Counted from the stretch's first letter, positions 25,579 to 34,294 are shown. The stretch: DNA of 64,000 nt from Streptomyces lucensis JCM 4490 (GCF_014650035.1 NZ_BMUE01000009.1:232766-296765); one strand, 5' to 3'. Numbers and translations are program-made. The notes: a model not told the origin generated them from the letters alone.

Positions 25579-26259
25579 TCAGCGTCCGCCCGGGCGGACC
25601 AGGCCCGACTCGTAGGCGAAGACCGCCGCCTGGGTGCGGTCCCGCAGCCCCAGCTTCACCAGCATGCGGCTCACGTGTGTCTTCACGGTCTGCTCGGCCA
25701 CCACCAGCCGTTCGGCGATCTCCGCGTTCGACAGGCCCCGCGCGATCAGCGCCAGTACCTCCGTCTCCCGCTCCGTGAGGTCGCCGACGCGCTGCTTGAG
25801 CGGGGCCCGGGGGGAGCCGTCCAGACGGGAGAACTCGGCGATGAGGCGACGGGTGACGCCCGGGGCGAGCAGCGCGTCCCCGGCGGCCACCACCCGGACC
25901 GCCTCCGCGAGCTGGTCGGCGGAGGCGTCCTTGAGCAGGAACCCGGCGGCCCCGGCGCGCAGCGCCTCGTACACGTACTCGTCGAGGTCGAAGGTGGTCA
26001 GCACCAGGACCCTGATGCCCGGGTGTTCGGCGGTGATCCTGCGGGTCGCCTCGATGCCGCCGAGTTCGGGCATGCGGATGTCCATCAGGACCACGTCCGG
26101 GACCAGTTCGGCGACCCTGGCGATGGCGTCCCGGCCGTCCACCGCCTGTCCGACCACGTGTATGTCGGGCTTGGTGTCGAGCAGCACCGTGAAGCCCTGC
26201 CGCACCATCTGCTGGTCGTCGGCTATGAGTACGCGGATGGTCGGGACACCGCTCGTCAT
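25579..26259 (-). CDS. NarL/LuxR-type response regulator (system 2)
   Basis: 226 aa. Receiver with DVVLMDIRMPELGG and a LuxR HTH (LTERETEVLALIARGLSNAE, VVAEQTVKTHVSRMLVKLGL). Long identical stretches with the system 1 regulator show a tandem duplication; the recognition helix differs mainly at AESTIKTH/AEQTVKTH, so the two may bind similar sites. Coupled to its kinase by ATGA overlap (26256-26259). Confidence 0.95.
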   Translation of the reverse strand: MTSGVPTIRVLIADDQQMVRQGFTVLLDTKPDIHVVGQAVDGRDAIARVAELVPDVVLMDIRMPELGGIEATRRITAEHPGIRVLVLTTFDLDEYVYEALRAGAAGFLLKDASADQLAEAVRVVAAGDALLAPGVTRRLIAEFSRLDGSPRAPLKQRVGDLTERETEVLALIARGLSNAEIAERLVVAEQTVKTHVSRMLVKLGLRDRTQAAVFAYESGLVRPGGR

Positions 26260-27638
26260 CGGGTTCGTTCTCCTGTCGTGGGCGGTTCGGGCAGGGGGAT
26301 GTGCGCGGGACGGGCGCCGTCCCCGGGGAGGAAGGCCGAGACCGTGAAGCCGCCGTCCGGGGTGCCGGCGGCGGTGACGGTGCCGCCGAGCATCGTCGCG
26401 CGCTCCCGCATGCCGAGCAGCCCGTGCCCGGCGCCCGGAGAGGGCGGAACGGGTTGCAGGGGCCGGGAGTTGGTCACCGCAAGGCGCAGGCCGCCCGGGA
26501 GGTGCGCGACCTCCACCCGCACCCGCGAGCCCGGCGCGTGCCGCAGGGCGTTGCTCAGCGCCTCCTGCACGATCCGGTACGCCGACAGCTCCGCTCCCGG
26601 AGCGTAGGGCCGCGCCCTGCCCTTGACCCCGATGGTCACGTCCAGCCCCGCCGCCCGGGTGTTCTCGATCAGCGCGTCGAGCCGGTCGAGCGTGGGCTGG
26701 GGAGCGTCCGGGGCCGCTCCGGTGCCGGGGTCCCCGAGGCCGTAGGGGTCCTCGGGGTTCTCCGAGCGCAGCACGCCGAGCACCCGGCGCAGCTCGGTGA
26801 GCGCCTCCAGCGCGTTGTGCCGGATGCCCGTCAGGTTCTCGACCAGCTCGGGAGGGGGGTGCTCGACGAGGTGCGGGGCGACCTGCGCCTGGATGGAGAT
26901 GACCGACATGTGGTGCGCGACCACGTCGTGCAGCTCGCGCGCGATACGGCTGCGCTCCTCCAGCAGGGTGCGCCGGGCCCGCTCCTCGGAGGTGAGGGTG
27001 GTCTGCTCGACGAGTTCGGCGCGTGCCTCACGGCGGCCGCGCAGGGCGGCTCCGAGCACCACGACGACCGCGGACAGCACCACCGCGACGACCCCGGTGG
27101 GGGTGTGGGTCCCCCCGCCCCACACCCCCTCCAGGAGGTAGGTGGCCAGCGCGGTCAGGGCCAGCGCCTCGACCGACACCCGGGTGCGCACGCGCAGCGC
27201 GAGCAGCAGCAGGACGAGCAGGTGCGCGACGACTCCGGCCCCGGTCCAGGGCCAGGGGAACGTCTCCCCCCGCACGTCGGTCAGGTGGCCGTGGACCGCG
27301 ACGGCGCCCACCACGGTTCCCGCCATGGACAGCCACCAGCCCAGCACGGGCCGCCACAGCGCGAGGCCGATCGCGGCGCCCTGCGCCAGTCCGATCGGGA
27401 AGGCCGCCCCGGAGGCCAGGTGCCCGCCGTCCTTCAGCTGCGCCACGCCGCCGAGGGACACCCCGAACGCGGCCAGCCACAGCAGACCGTGCGGCAGCCA
27501 GCGCAGCCACACGGAGGCGGGCAGCGGGTCCGCCCTGACGGTGCACAGGTCGTCGCGCAGCACCCGCAGCCAGCGCCGGGCCCGGCCCGCGAGCAGCGCG
27601 GGCGTCCGGCGGCCCCCCGTTTCCGTCACGTGCTCCAC
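26256..27638 (-). CDS. NarX/DesK-type sensor histidine kinase (system 2)
   Basis: 460 aa. Membrane region of about six TM helices without a large external loop, then HisKA_3 (ARELHDVVAHHMSVISIQAQ) and HATPase (YRIVQEALSNALRHAPGSRV, GAGHGLLGMRERA). Paralogue of the kinase at 23974-25317. Start GTG 27638 (AGGA 6 nt before); GTG 27629 gives the VTET start seen in the paralogue. It directly follows the acyltransferase gene, so it is probably in that operon. Confidence 0.93.
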   Translation of the reverse strand: MEHVTETGGRRTPALLAGRARRWLRVLRDDLCTVRADPLPASVWLRWLPHGLLWLAAFGVSLGGVAQLKDGGHLASGAAFPIGLAQGAAIGLALWRPVLGWWLSMAGTVVGAVAVHGHLTDVRGETFPWPWTGAGVVAHLLVLLLLALRVRTRVSVEALALTALATYLLEGVWGGGTHTPTGVVAVVLSAVVVVLGAALRGRREARAELVEQTTLTSEERARRTLLEERSRIARELHDVVAHHMSVISIQAQVAPHLVEHPPPELVENLTGIRHNALEALTELRRVLGVLRSENPEDPYGLGDPGTGAAPDAPQPTLDRLDALIENTRAAGLDVTIGVKGRARPYAPGAELSAYRIVQEALSNALRHAPGSRVRVEVAHLPGGLRLAVTNSRPLQPVPPSPGAGHGLLGMRERATMLGGTVTAAGTPDGGFTVSAFLPGDGARPAHIPLPEPPTTGERTR

Positions 27639-27639
27639 C

Positions 27640-28899
27640 CTAGGTCCTGTCCGTCAGGCCCCGGACGGACGGGACGGCCCGCGTCCCCTCCCCGTCCGCG
27701 GCGCGGTGCACCCGGACCACCCGCGAGTGGCGCCGGCCGGTACCGCGGCGCCGGCGGCGCGTGCCCTGTTCCCAGGAGCGGAACGTGGTCCAGCACAGGG
27801 CCAGGACCAGGGTGAACACCGGGAGCCAGGCGAGGCGGGCCGCCGCCCAGGCAGGGCCGTCGGGGAGCGTGTGCAGGCCGGGCAGGCGGCCGGCCAGGAG
27901 CGCGGTGGCCGTCGTGGCCATCAGGGCCGTCTGGTGCCACAGGAAGATCGTCATCGCGGAGAGGTTGACCAGCACCACGGCCGCCCAGAGCAGCGGGCGG
28001 CGCATCGCCCCGCGCAGCCGGTCGCGCAGCAGGAGGGCCAGACCGCACTGGGCCAGGCCGAAGGTCACGGCCGCCAGGGTGGGCGGGTTGAGGTTGGACA
28101 CCGCGGCGCCCGGGACGCCGACCATGGAGGCCGGGTAGCCCGCCCACAGCACGAGGGCGGCCGTGACAGCCGTACCGCCGAGGAGCAGGGACCAGGCCGC
28201 ACGGCGGGTCTCCAGCTCGCCGCGGCTCCATGCGGCGCCCAGGGTGTACGGCACCAGCCAGCCCGCCGCCAGGTTCAGCCAGCCCAGCCAGGCCGGGCCG
28301 GCGTGCAGGCCGAACCGGAGGACGTCCACGTGCAGGACGACGGCCAGCGGCCACAAGGGGTTGAGGCGGGCGACCAGCGGGGTGGCCGCCGTCAGCGCCG
28401 CGTAGACCAGCAGGAACCACAGCGGGGACAGGGCCAGTTTGACCAGCGTGTGGAGCGTGCCGAACGCGGTGCCGGTCAGCAGCAGGGCGGCCGCCGCCAC
28501 CGTCCACAGCAGGAGGAGGGCGACGACCGGACGCAGCAGGCGGGCCAGGCGGACGCGCAGCCACGCGCCGTACGACATCCCCCGCGCCCGGGCCGAGGCG
28601 AGGCCGCGGGCCGCCACCCGGCCGCCGACCAGGAAGAACACGGCCAGGGTCTGGAAGACCCAGGAGACCGGGGCCAGCCAGGGCATGTGCTGCAACGGGC
28701 TCGCCGTGTGCAGCGCGCCGTCCTCGGCGACCAGGGCCGTGACCAGCCAGTGGCCGAGGACGACACCGAGGATCGCGAAGGCGCGCAGGGCGTCGACCGC
28801 GCGGTCCCGGGACGCGGGGGTGGCGGCGTCCACGCGGTGGGCGCCCCGGCGTATCGCGTGCAGCGCGCGGCGGCCGGCGCTCGGGGTCTGCTCAGGCAC
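27640..28899 (-). CDS. Acyltransferase 3 family membrane protein
   Basis: 419 aa with about ten TM helices. The N-terminal RAVDALRAFAILGVVLGHWL carries the R..D..R and catalytic-type GH motif of the OafA/AT3 family, which O-acylates glycans, lipids or other extracytoplasmic targets. VFFLVGGRVAARGL and IFLWHQTALM agree. Start GTG 28899, overlapping the upstream hydrolase stop by 8 nt. Its place before a kinase gene suggests one envelope-related operon. Confidence 0.9.
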   Translation of the reverse strand: MPEQTPSAGRRALHAIRRGAHRVDAATPASRDRAVDALRAFAILGVVLGHWLVTALVAEDGALHTASPLQHMPWLAPVSWVFQTLAVFFLVGGRVAARGLASARARGMSYGAWLRVRLARLLRPVVALLLLWTVAAAALLLTGTAFGTLHTLVKLALSPLWFLLVYAALTAATPLVARLNPLWPLAVVLHVDVLRFGLHAGPAWLGWLNLAAGWLVPYTLGAAWSRGELETRRAAWSLLLGGTAVTAALVLWAGYPASMVGVPGAAVSNLNPPTLAAVTFGLAQCGLALLLRDRLRGAMRRPLLWAAVVLVNLSAMTIFLWHQTALMATTATALLAGRLPGLHTLPDGPAWAAARLAWLPVFTLVLALCWTTFRSWEQGTRRRRRGTGRRHSRVVRVHRAADGEGTRAVPSVRGLTDRT

Positions 28900-29971
28900 G
28901 GGTCACCTCGGATGTCTCGCCGAGGGTGATGCGGGCCAGGTTGGCGAGGGAGACCGAGCCCGGGAGGAAGTAGCCGCTGTGGCCGGCGCCGGCCGCGTCG
29001 AAGACGCGGGCGCCGAAGCCGCGGGAGACCGGGTCGGTGCCGAAGCCGACGGTGGTGAACAGGAGGTCGGCGCGGACGTGCGGGACGTGGGCCACCCAGT
29101 CGCCGCCGCCGCGAGCCGCCCAGATCCGGGCGTTCGCGCGCAGGCCGGCGGCGGTGTGCGCGCCGGTGCCGGGGCTGCCGACGAGGGCGATGTCGTCGAC
29201 GTCCAGGGCGTGGGCGGAACGGCCGCAGACGACCGAGCCGTAGGAGTGGCAGAGCAGGGCGATGCGCGCCCGGGCCGGCGTGAGGTCGCGCAACCGCCCG
29301 ACGAGCGCGCGCAGCCGGGGGGCCGCCCGGTCGGCGCGGCCGGTGGTCGCCACCGTGGTGCTGACCGTGCCCGGGGTCCGGTAGCCGAGCCAGGCGACCA
29401 CCGCGACGCGGGTGCCGGCGGGGGCGCGGTGCGTGAGATCCCCGTACAGGGCCGCGGACGCCCGGTGGAAGCGGGCGTAGGTGTCCAGGGAGGTGTCGGA
29501 GCCGGGGACGAGCACCGCCACGCGGTCGGCCCGGGCCAGGTCGCCGAGGACCTCCGTGGCCAGGCCGGTGCCACGGCCGTCGAAGGTGAGCAGGTGCCGG
29601 GAGGGGGCGGCCAGGGCGCGGTCCGCGGCGGCGCGGCGCGTGTCGCCGTGGGCGGCGGCCATGCGGGCCGCCTCGTCGGCGTTGGCCCGGTTCGCCGCGT
29701 ACGCGGTCGGCAGCTTCGCCGGGGTGAGGGGGCCGAGGACGGCGGGCGCCGGTGCGGGGATCCCGGGGCGGGCGGCACCGGAGAGCGGGGCGACGATGGC
29801 GGCGGTGAGGAGGGTCGCGAGCAGGGCCCGGCGCCAGGCGTGGAGCCGGTGCGTGCCCGCCCGCCCCGCCCGGCCGGGCCGCGCCGTCGGCTGCGGGTGG
29901 TCCTCGTGGTGGTGGGGGGTGAGCGCCGTCGGCGGCTGCGGGTCCGTGGTCTGCGGCGGCGCGTGCCCCAT
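28892..29971 (-). CDS. Exported alpha/beta hydrolase (DUF1023-like)
   Basis: 359 aa. N-terminal membrane anchor or signal (WRRALLATLLTAAIVAPLSG), then a hydrolase domain with nucleophile elbow LCHSYGSVVC and DVDDIALVGSPGTGAHTA, typical of the actinobacterial DUF1023 family. Likely an extracytoplasmic esterase or lipase of unknown substrate. ATG 29971 was chosen because AGGAAG lies 7 nt upstream; ATG 30001 is an alternative. Its stop overlaps the acyltransferase start, so an acylation/deacylation pair is possible. Confidence 0.82.
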   Translation of the reverse strand: MGHAPPQTTDPQPPTALTPHHHEDHPQPTARPGRAGRAGTHRLHAWRRALLATLLTAAIVAPLSGAARPGIPAPAPAVLGPLTPAKLPTAYAANRANADEAARMAAAHGDTRRAAADRALAAPSRHLLTFDGRGTGLATEVLGDLARADRVAVLVPGSDTSLDTYARFHRASAALYGDLTHRAPAGTRVAVVAWLGYRTPGTVSTTVATTGRADRAAPRLRALVGRLRDLTPARARIALLCHSYGSVVCGRSAHALDVDDIALVGSPGTGAHTAAGLRANARIWAARGGGDWVAHVPHVRADLLFTTVGFGTDPVSRGFGARVFDAAGAGHSGYFLPGSVSLANLARITLGETSEVTRA

Positions 29972-30079
29972 CGCTGGCTTCCTCTCAGGACGCCCGGCCA
30001 TCGGGCTCGTCCGACAAGGAAGTTAGGAACCCGGGGCCGTCGTCGGCGTCCCGCCAGGGAGCTGTCCTGCGCCGTAGCT

Positions 30080-30093
30080 CTCAGGTACTACGG
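30080..30093 (-). promoter_or_regulatory. Shared motif CCGTAGTACCTGAG upstream of the hydrolase operon
   Basis: Second exact copy of the 14-mer found at 25384-25397, 109 nt before ATG 29971 (79 nt before ATG 30001) on the minus strand. It implies common control of the hydrolase-acyltransferase-kinase 2 unit and the kinase 1 unit. Confidence 0.45.
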
Positions 30094-30104
30094 GTATGAC
30101 CGGG

Positions 30105-31016
30105 TCACCACGCCAGCTGGGCGATCTCCTCCGCCACCACCGCGCAGGCGTCGGCCGCCGGGTCGATCAGCGGGAAGTGGCCGACGTCCGCCAGCAGGGT
30201 CAGTCCCGCCGTCTCGCCCGCCCGCGCCGCCGCGTCCGCGTACGACTCGGCCACCGCCTGCGGCACCACCTGGTCGTCGCGGCCCTGGACGAGGGTGGTC
30301 GCGATGCCGGTCGGGAGGAGGAGGACGGGATCGGCGTACGGCCGGCGCTCGGCGAAATGGTCGGGTCCGCCCAGCAGTTGCAGTGCCGCGTTGCCACAGA
30401 CGCCGAGCTTCTCCGCCGCCTCGAAGTCCGCGATCGGGGCGAGGGCGACGACGCCGCGCAGGGCGGCGGGGCGGTCGGCGCGCCAGGGGGCGCCGGCGGG
30501 CAGGACGTGGCGGGCTGCGGCCCACAGCGCGAGGTGGCCGCCCGCCGAGTGTCCGGTGAGGACCGTACGGCGGGGGTCGGCCTGCGGAAGCGCTTCGCGG
30601 ACCAGTGCGGGAAGGGCGTCCAGGGCGGCGGCCACGTCGTCGAAGGTGTCGGGCCAGCGTCCGGCGGGCGGGGCCGGTTCGGCCGGCTGCGCGGGCCCCG
30701 TCGGCTGCGTGGGCCGCGCCTGCTCGGTGGGGGTGCCGCCGCGTCTGTACTCGACGTTGGCCACGGCGAAACCCCTGCGGGCCAGGTAGTCCGCGAAGGG
30801 GGTGATGTGGCGGCGGTCGTAGCGGGCGCGCCAGGCTCCCCCGTGCAGGACGACGACCAGGGGCGCGGACGGGGTGCCGGCGCGGGGCGCGTAGAGGTCG
30901 ATCACCTGGTCGGGGTGGTCGCCGTAGGCGGCGGTGACGTCCGGGTCGACCGGCGGGTGCGAGAAGGCCGACTCCTCCTCGGCGGCGGCGCGGGCTGCTG
31001 CGGCGTCGTCCGGCAT
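30105..31016 (-). CDS. Alpha/beta hydrolase, probable kynurenine formamidase
   Basis: 303 aa. VVVLHGGAWRARYDR gives the HGGxW oxyanion motif, LTGHSAGGHLALWAA the Ser elbow; QGRDDQVV and DVGHFPLID supply Asp and His. HGGxW arylformamidases hydrolyse N-formylkynurenine, and the next two genes upstream are kynureninase and tryptophan dioxygenase, which supports that role. An unusual Pro/Gln-rich insert (RPTQPTGPAQPAEPAPP) sits before the elbow. A general carboxylesterase is the alternative. Confidence 0.78.
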   Translation of the reverse strand: MPDDAAAARAAAEEESAFSHPPVDPDVTAAYGDHPDQVIDLYAPRAGTPSAPLVVVLHGGAWRARYDRRHITPFADYLARRGFAVANVEYRRGGTPTEQARPTQPTGPAQPAEPAPPAGRWPDTFDDVAAALDALPALVREALPQADPRRTVLTGHSAGGHLALWAAARHVLPAGAPWRADRPAALRGVVALAPIADFEAAEKLGVCGNAALQLLGGPDHFAERRPYADPVLLLPTGIATTLVQGRDDQVVPQAVAESYADAAARAGETAGLTLLADVGHFPLIDPAADACAVVAEEIAQLAW

Positions 31017-31114
31017 GCTCCAACCTCTCAGCGACGGAACGGATTCCGGCGGACGCTATCAGGCCGGTGACGTGCGGTGCGGCGGGTGGGGAAGTGGTTC
31101 CACCTGCCCGCGCT

Positions 31115-31149
31115 CGCGGGGTGCCTCCCCCAGAGGGGGAGGCACCCCG
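31115..31149. terminator. Strong hairpin between kynureninase and formamidase genes
   Basis: GCGGGGTGCCTCCCCC, loop AGA, GGGGGAGGCACCCCGC: 16-bp perfect stem 11 nt after the kynureninase stop. It should end or attenuate the dioxygenase-kynureninase transcript before the formamidase gene. Confidence 0.75.
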
Positions 31150-31159
31150 CTCGGTACTC

Positions 31160-32344
31160 CTAGGCCAGCACCTCCCCCAGCACCCGTGCCGCCCGCTCCG
31201 TCTCCGCGAAGCTCACGTACAGCGGGGTGAAGCCGAAGCGGAGGATGTCGGGGTGGCGGAAGTCGCCGACCACGCCCCGGTCGATCAGGCGCTTCATCAC
31301 CTCGCCCGCGTCGGGGCAGCGCAGGGCGATCTGGCTGCCCCGCTCACCGTGCGGTTCCGGGGTCACGGACACGACCCGGCCGGGCTCGGTGTACGCCGAC
31401 ACACAACGCAGGAAGAAGTCCGTCAGAGCGAGGGACTTGGCCCGCACGGCGGCGACGGAGACGCCCTCCCAGACCTCCAGGGCCGCTTCCAGGGCCAGCA
31501 TGGAGAGGATGTCCGGCGTGCCGACCCGGCCGCGCAGCGCACCCGGGGCCGGGGCGTAGGACGCGCTCATGCCGAACGGGTCGGCGTGCGAGTTCCAGCC
31601 GGGCAGCGGGGAGTCGAAGCGGGGCTGCAGCTCGCCGCGGACGTAGAGGTACGCCGGTGAACCCGGCCCGCCGTTCAGGTACTTGTAGGTGCAGCCGACC
31701 GCCAGGTCCACCCCGTGCTCGTCCAGGCCCACCGGCAGCGCGCCCGCGCTGTGGCACAGGTCCCAGACCGCGAGGGCGCCGCAGGCGTGGACCGCGGCCG
31801 TGAGCGCCGGCAGGTCGTGCAGCCGGCCGGTGCGGTAGTCGACGTGGTTGAGCAGGACCGCGGCCGTGCGGCCGGACAGCGCCGACGGGATCTCCGACGG
31901 GGTCACCGCGCGCAGGGTGCGGCCCGTCAGGCGGGCCGCGGACTCGGCGATGTAGCCGTCCGTGGGGAACGTCGTTGCGTCCACGAGGAGTTCGTCACGG
32001 CTGTCGCCGGCCATGCGGACCGCCGCCACCAGCGCCTTGAAGACGTTCACGCTCGTGGAGTCGCCCACGACGATCTGGCCGGGCGCGGCACCCACCAGCG
32101 GGGCGATCCGGTCGCCGATCCGCTCGGGCGCGGTCCACCAGCCGCTCTCCTCCCAGGACCGGATGCGCAGCTCGCCCCACTGCCTGCGCACGACGTCCGC
32201 CACCCGCTCCGGCACCTGCGCGGGCAGCGCGCCCAGGGAGTTGCCGTCCAGGTAGACCACGTCGTCGAGGACGAAACGGGAACGGAGTGGGGCCAGTTCG
32301 TCCGCCGCGTCCAGCTTCTCCGCCAGCAGCGCCAGTTCAGACAT
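31160..32344 (-). CDS. kynU: Kynureninase
   Basis: 394 aa. PLP enzyme cleaving kynurenine to anthranilate and alanine. The PLP lysine lies in VGCTYKYLNGGPGSPA, and VWDLCHSAGALP holds the cofactor Asp; VYLDGNSLGALP near the N-terminus is a kynureninase signature. ATG 32344 overlaps the end of the tryptophan dioxygenase gene by 8 nt, so the two are coupled. Length is normal. Confidence 0.95.
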   Translation of the reverse strand: MSELALLAEKLDAADELAPLRSRFVLDDVVYLDGNSLGALPAQVPERVADVVRRQWGELRIRSWEESGWWTAPERIGDRIAPLVGAAPGQIVVGDSTSVNVFKALVAAVRMAGDSRDELLVDATTFPTDGYIAESAARLTGRTLRAVTPSEIPSALSGRTAAVLLNHVDYRTGRLHDLPALTAAVHACGALAVWDLCHSAGALPVGLDEHGVDLAVGCTYKYLNGGPGSPAYLYVRGELQPRFDSPLPGWNSHADPFGMSASYAPAPGALRGRVGTPDILSMLALEAALEVWEGVSVAAVRAKSLALTDFFLRCVSAYTEPGRVVSVTPEPHGERGSQIALRCPDAGEVMKRLIDRGVVGDFRHPDILRFGFTPLYVSFAETERAARVLGEVLA

Positions 32345-33197
32345 GGGACCTCGCCGTCCACAGCTCCGGGAACACGTTCTTGCGGGCACGCTTCTCCAGC
32401 CAGGCCACGCCCGCGGAGCCACCGGTGCCGGTCTTGGCGCCCATCGCGCGGCGGGTGGCGACCAGGTGGTCGTTGCGCCAGCGCCACACCAGTTCCGCCA
32501 CGTCGGTCAGCGCCTCGCCGAGGCGGGCCAGTTCGTCGTCCTGGTCACCGGAGTACACGGCCGTCCAGGCCGCCTCGACGGCGTCCGAGTGGTCGTGGCG
32601 CTGGGAGACGTCGCGGTTCAGGACGGATTCGGGGATCGCGTGGCCGCGGCGCGCGAGGAGCCGTACGACCTCGTCGTACAGGCTCGGCTCGTGCAGCGCC
32701 TTCTCCAGTTCCGCGTGGGCGCGCGGGGCGCCGCGGTGCGGTACGAGCATCGACGCGGACTTCTCGCCGAGCAGGAACTCCAGGCGCCGGTACATGGCCG
32801 ACTGGAAGCCGGAGCCCTCGCCGAGGGCGCTGCGGTAGGAGTTGAACTGCGCCGGGGTGAGCTGGCCGAGCGGCTTCCAGGAGGCGTTGAGCGCCTCCAG
32901 TTCCCGTACGGATCGCTTCAGCGCGGCGACGGCGGTCGGGACGTCGTCCCGGCGGACGGCGTCCGCCGCGGTCTCCCACTCGTGCACGATGACGGTGAAC
33001 CACAGCTCCATCACCTGGGTGGTCACCAGGAAGACCATCTCACCGGGGTCGTCGGAGAGGGTGTGCTGGAGGTGGGTGAGCACGTCCGCCTTGACGTAGT
33101 CCTCGTACGGCGTCGTACCGGCGAAGTCGAGGTTCGGGTCGAGATGCGGGGTCTCGGGCTCAGCGGCCTCGGAAGGGGGGTGAGCCTTGTGGGACAT
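32337..33197 (-). CDS. Tryptophan 2,3-dioxygenase
   Basis: 286 aa. Haem enzyme opening the indole ring of tryptophan to N-formylkynurenine. Family features: TPYEDYVKADVLTHLQH, EMVFLVTTQVMELWFTVIVH and the haem-ligand helix WRNDHLVATRRAMGAKTGTG followed by GSAG. ATG 33197 has AGGAGA 5 nt upstream. First gene of the kynurenine operon, which may feed anthranilate to tryptophan recycling or specialised metabolites. Confidence 0.95.
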   Translation of the reverse strand: MSHKAHPPSEAAEPETPHLDPNLDFAGTTPYEDYVKADVLTHLQHTLSDDPGEMVFLVTTQVMELWFTVIVHEWETAADAVRRDDVPTAVAALKRSVRELEALNASWKPLGQLTPAQFNSYRSALGEGSGFQSAMYRRLEFLLGEKSASMLVPHRGAPRAHAELEKALHEPSLYDEVVRLLARRGHAIPESVLNRDVSQRHDHSDAVEAAWTAVYSGDQDDELARLGEALTDVAELVWRWRNDHLVATRRAMGAKTGTGGSAGVAWLEKRARKNVFPELWTARSHV

Positions 33198-33314
33198 CGC
33201 TGTCTCCTGTGTTACTCCGGGTAGCGGTCCGCCCCTGCCGATGCCGGCACGGGGGCCCCGGTCCCCACCCCGCATCCTCCGCAATCACTCCGGTCACGGC
33301 AAGCCCCGCCTGCA

Positions 33315-33659
33315 TCAGCCGGAGCCGGAGCCGCCCGTCGACCCGCTGGCGGCACGGCGATGCTCGGCGTTGATGCGCTGCGCTTCCTCGAGCTGGTCCT
33401 CGAGGATGACGATGCGGCACGCAGCCTCGATCGGAGTCCCCTTGTCGACGAGTTCGCGGGCGCGGGCCGCGATCCGCAGTTGGTAGCGGGAGTACCGGCG
33501 GTGTCCCCCCTCCGAGCGGAGCGGAGTGATCAGCCGAGCCTCACCGATGGCCCGGAGGAAGGCCGGGGTGGTGCCGAGCATCTCGGCTGCCCGGCCCATG
33601 GTGTACGCGGGGTAGTCGTCGTCGTCCAGACGATCATTGAGGGGGTTGTCCGATGTCAT
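33315..33659 (-). CDS. MerR-type helix-turn-helix regulator
   Basis: 114 aa. HTH plus wing: YTMGRAAEMLGTTPAFLRAI, GEARLITPLRSEGGHRRYSR. A short coiled-coil (ILEDQLEEAQRINAEHRRA) and a Gly/Ser tail follow; no ligand domain. ATG 33659 with GAGGTGAC just upstream. It lies downstream of a strong hairpin (33685-33716), so it has its own promoter or is attenuated from further upstream. Target unknown. Confidence 0.85.
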   Translation of the reverse strand: MTSDNPLNDRLDDDDYPAYTMGRAAEMLGTTPAFLRAIGEARLITPLRSEGGHRRYSRYQLRIAARARELVDKGTPIEAACRIVILEDQLEEAQRINAEHRRAASGSTGGSGSG

Positions 33660-33684
33660 GTCACCTCGCTGTGCAACGCGTCGA

Positions 33685-33716
33685 GGGGCCCTGGTGCCGT
33701 ACGGCACCAGGGCCCC
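33685..33716. terminator. Perfect hairpin before the MerR-type gene
   Basis: GGGGCCCTGGTGCC, GTAC, GGCACCAGGGCCCC: 14-bp stem, 29 nt after the stop of the minus-strand frame at 33745. It looks like that gene's terminator, which supports transcription there. Confidence 0.7.
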
Positions 33717-33744
33717 GAAGGAAATTCAACACCATCCGTCGGCT

Positions 33745-34122
33745 CTACTGCTGTGCCGACCTTCTGTTTCCGCTACCCGGCCCGGAGGGCGGAGCGGGGG
33801 ATCGCAGCTGCGTGACCGTGGACCACCATCCAATCCGGGGTCTTGCGGTACCCGGACCGAGCGCTTCTCGGGCCGGGCGATCCTGATGGCGTCTGCTCCT
33901 CCGTTCCTCTCGTCCGACCACTGGATGAACCGGTACTGCTGCCGGCAGCTCCTCCACGTACGAGCCGCCCAGTGCGGCTCTCAGCTTCGTCACCGTTCTC
34001 GGGAACGCATTGGCTTCGAGGCTCGAGAGCCGCACTGACCTGCGTACTTCGTATTCAGCCACCCGCCAGTTCGTGTCTGGCGGGTCTCGATCGACCATGT
34101 CTACGGGAAGAAGCATACCCAC
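33745..34122 (-). pseudogene. Hypothetical gene, possibly frameshifted
   Basis: A 125-codon frame starting MGMLLPVDMVDRDPP with good protein character up to about residue 52 (RLSSLEANAFPRTVTKLRAA), after which composition becomes Arg/Pro-rich. In the +1 frame, the downstream part reads QQYRFIQWSDERNGGADAIR with high GC at third positions, so one frame change near 33950 may have split a longer protein. No family recognised. A terminator follows and a perfect inverted repeat precedes it. Sequencing error or a genuinely short gene are alternatives. Confidence 0.4.
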
Positions 34123-34133
34123 GTAAGGAACGA

Positions 34134-34159
34134 AAATCTACTCGTGCAAAAGTAGATTT
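34134..34159. promoter_or_regulatory. Perfect 9-bp inverted repeat, candidate operator
   Basis: AAATCTACT, 8-nt spacer, AGTAGATTT, 12 nt upstream of the frame at 34122 and 136 nt before the plus-strand gene at 34295. Strikingly AT-rich for this chromosome; the right arm can double as a -10 box (TAGATT) on the minus strand. Confidence 0.55.
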
Positions 34160-34294
34160 CACCCTTCCGGTGGAGGAGGGAGGCTGCCGTGCCGACCCCC
34201 CGGGGCTGACCGAAGCCGCCTCCCGCCGAGCACGCGGCCGCTTCAGTCCCGGGGGCGGTTCCTGGAACGGGCGGACCGCATAAGCTCTGCTGTC

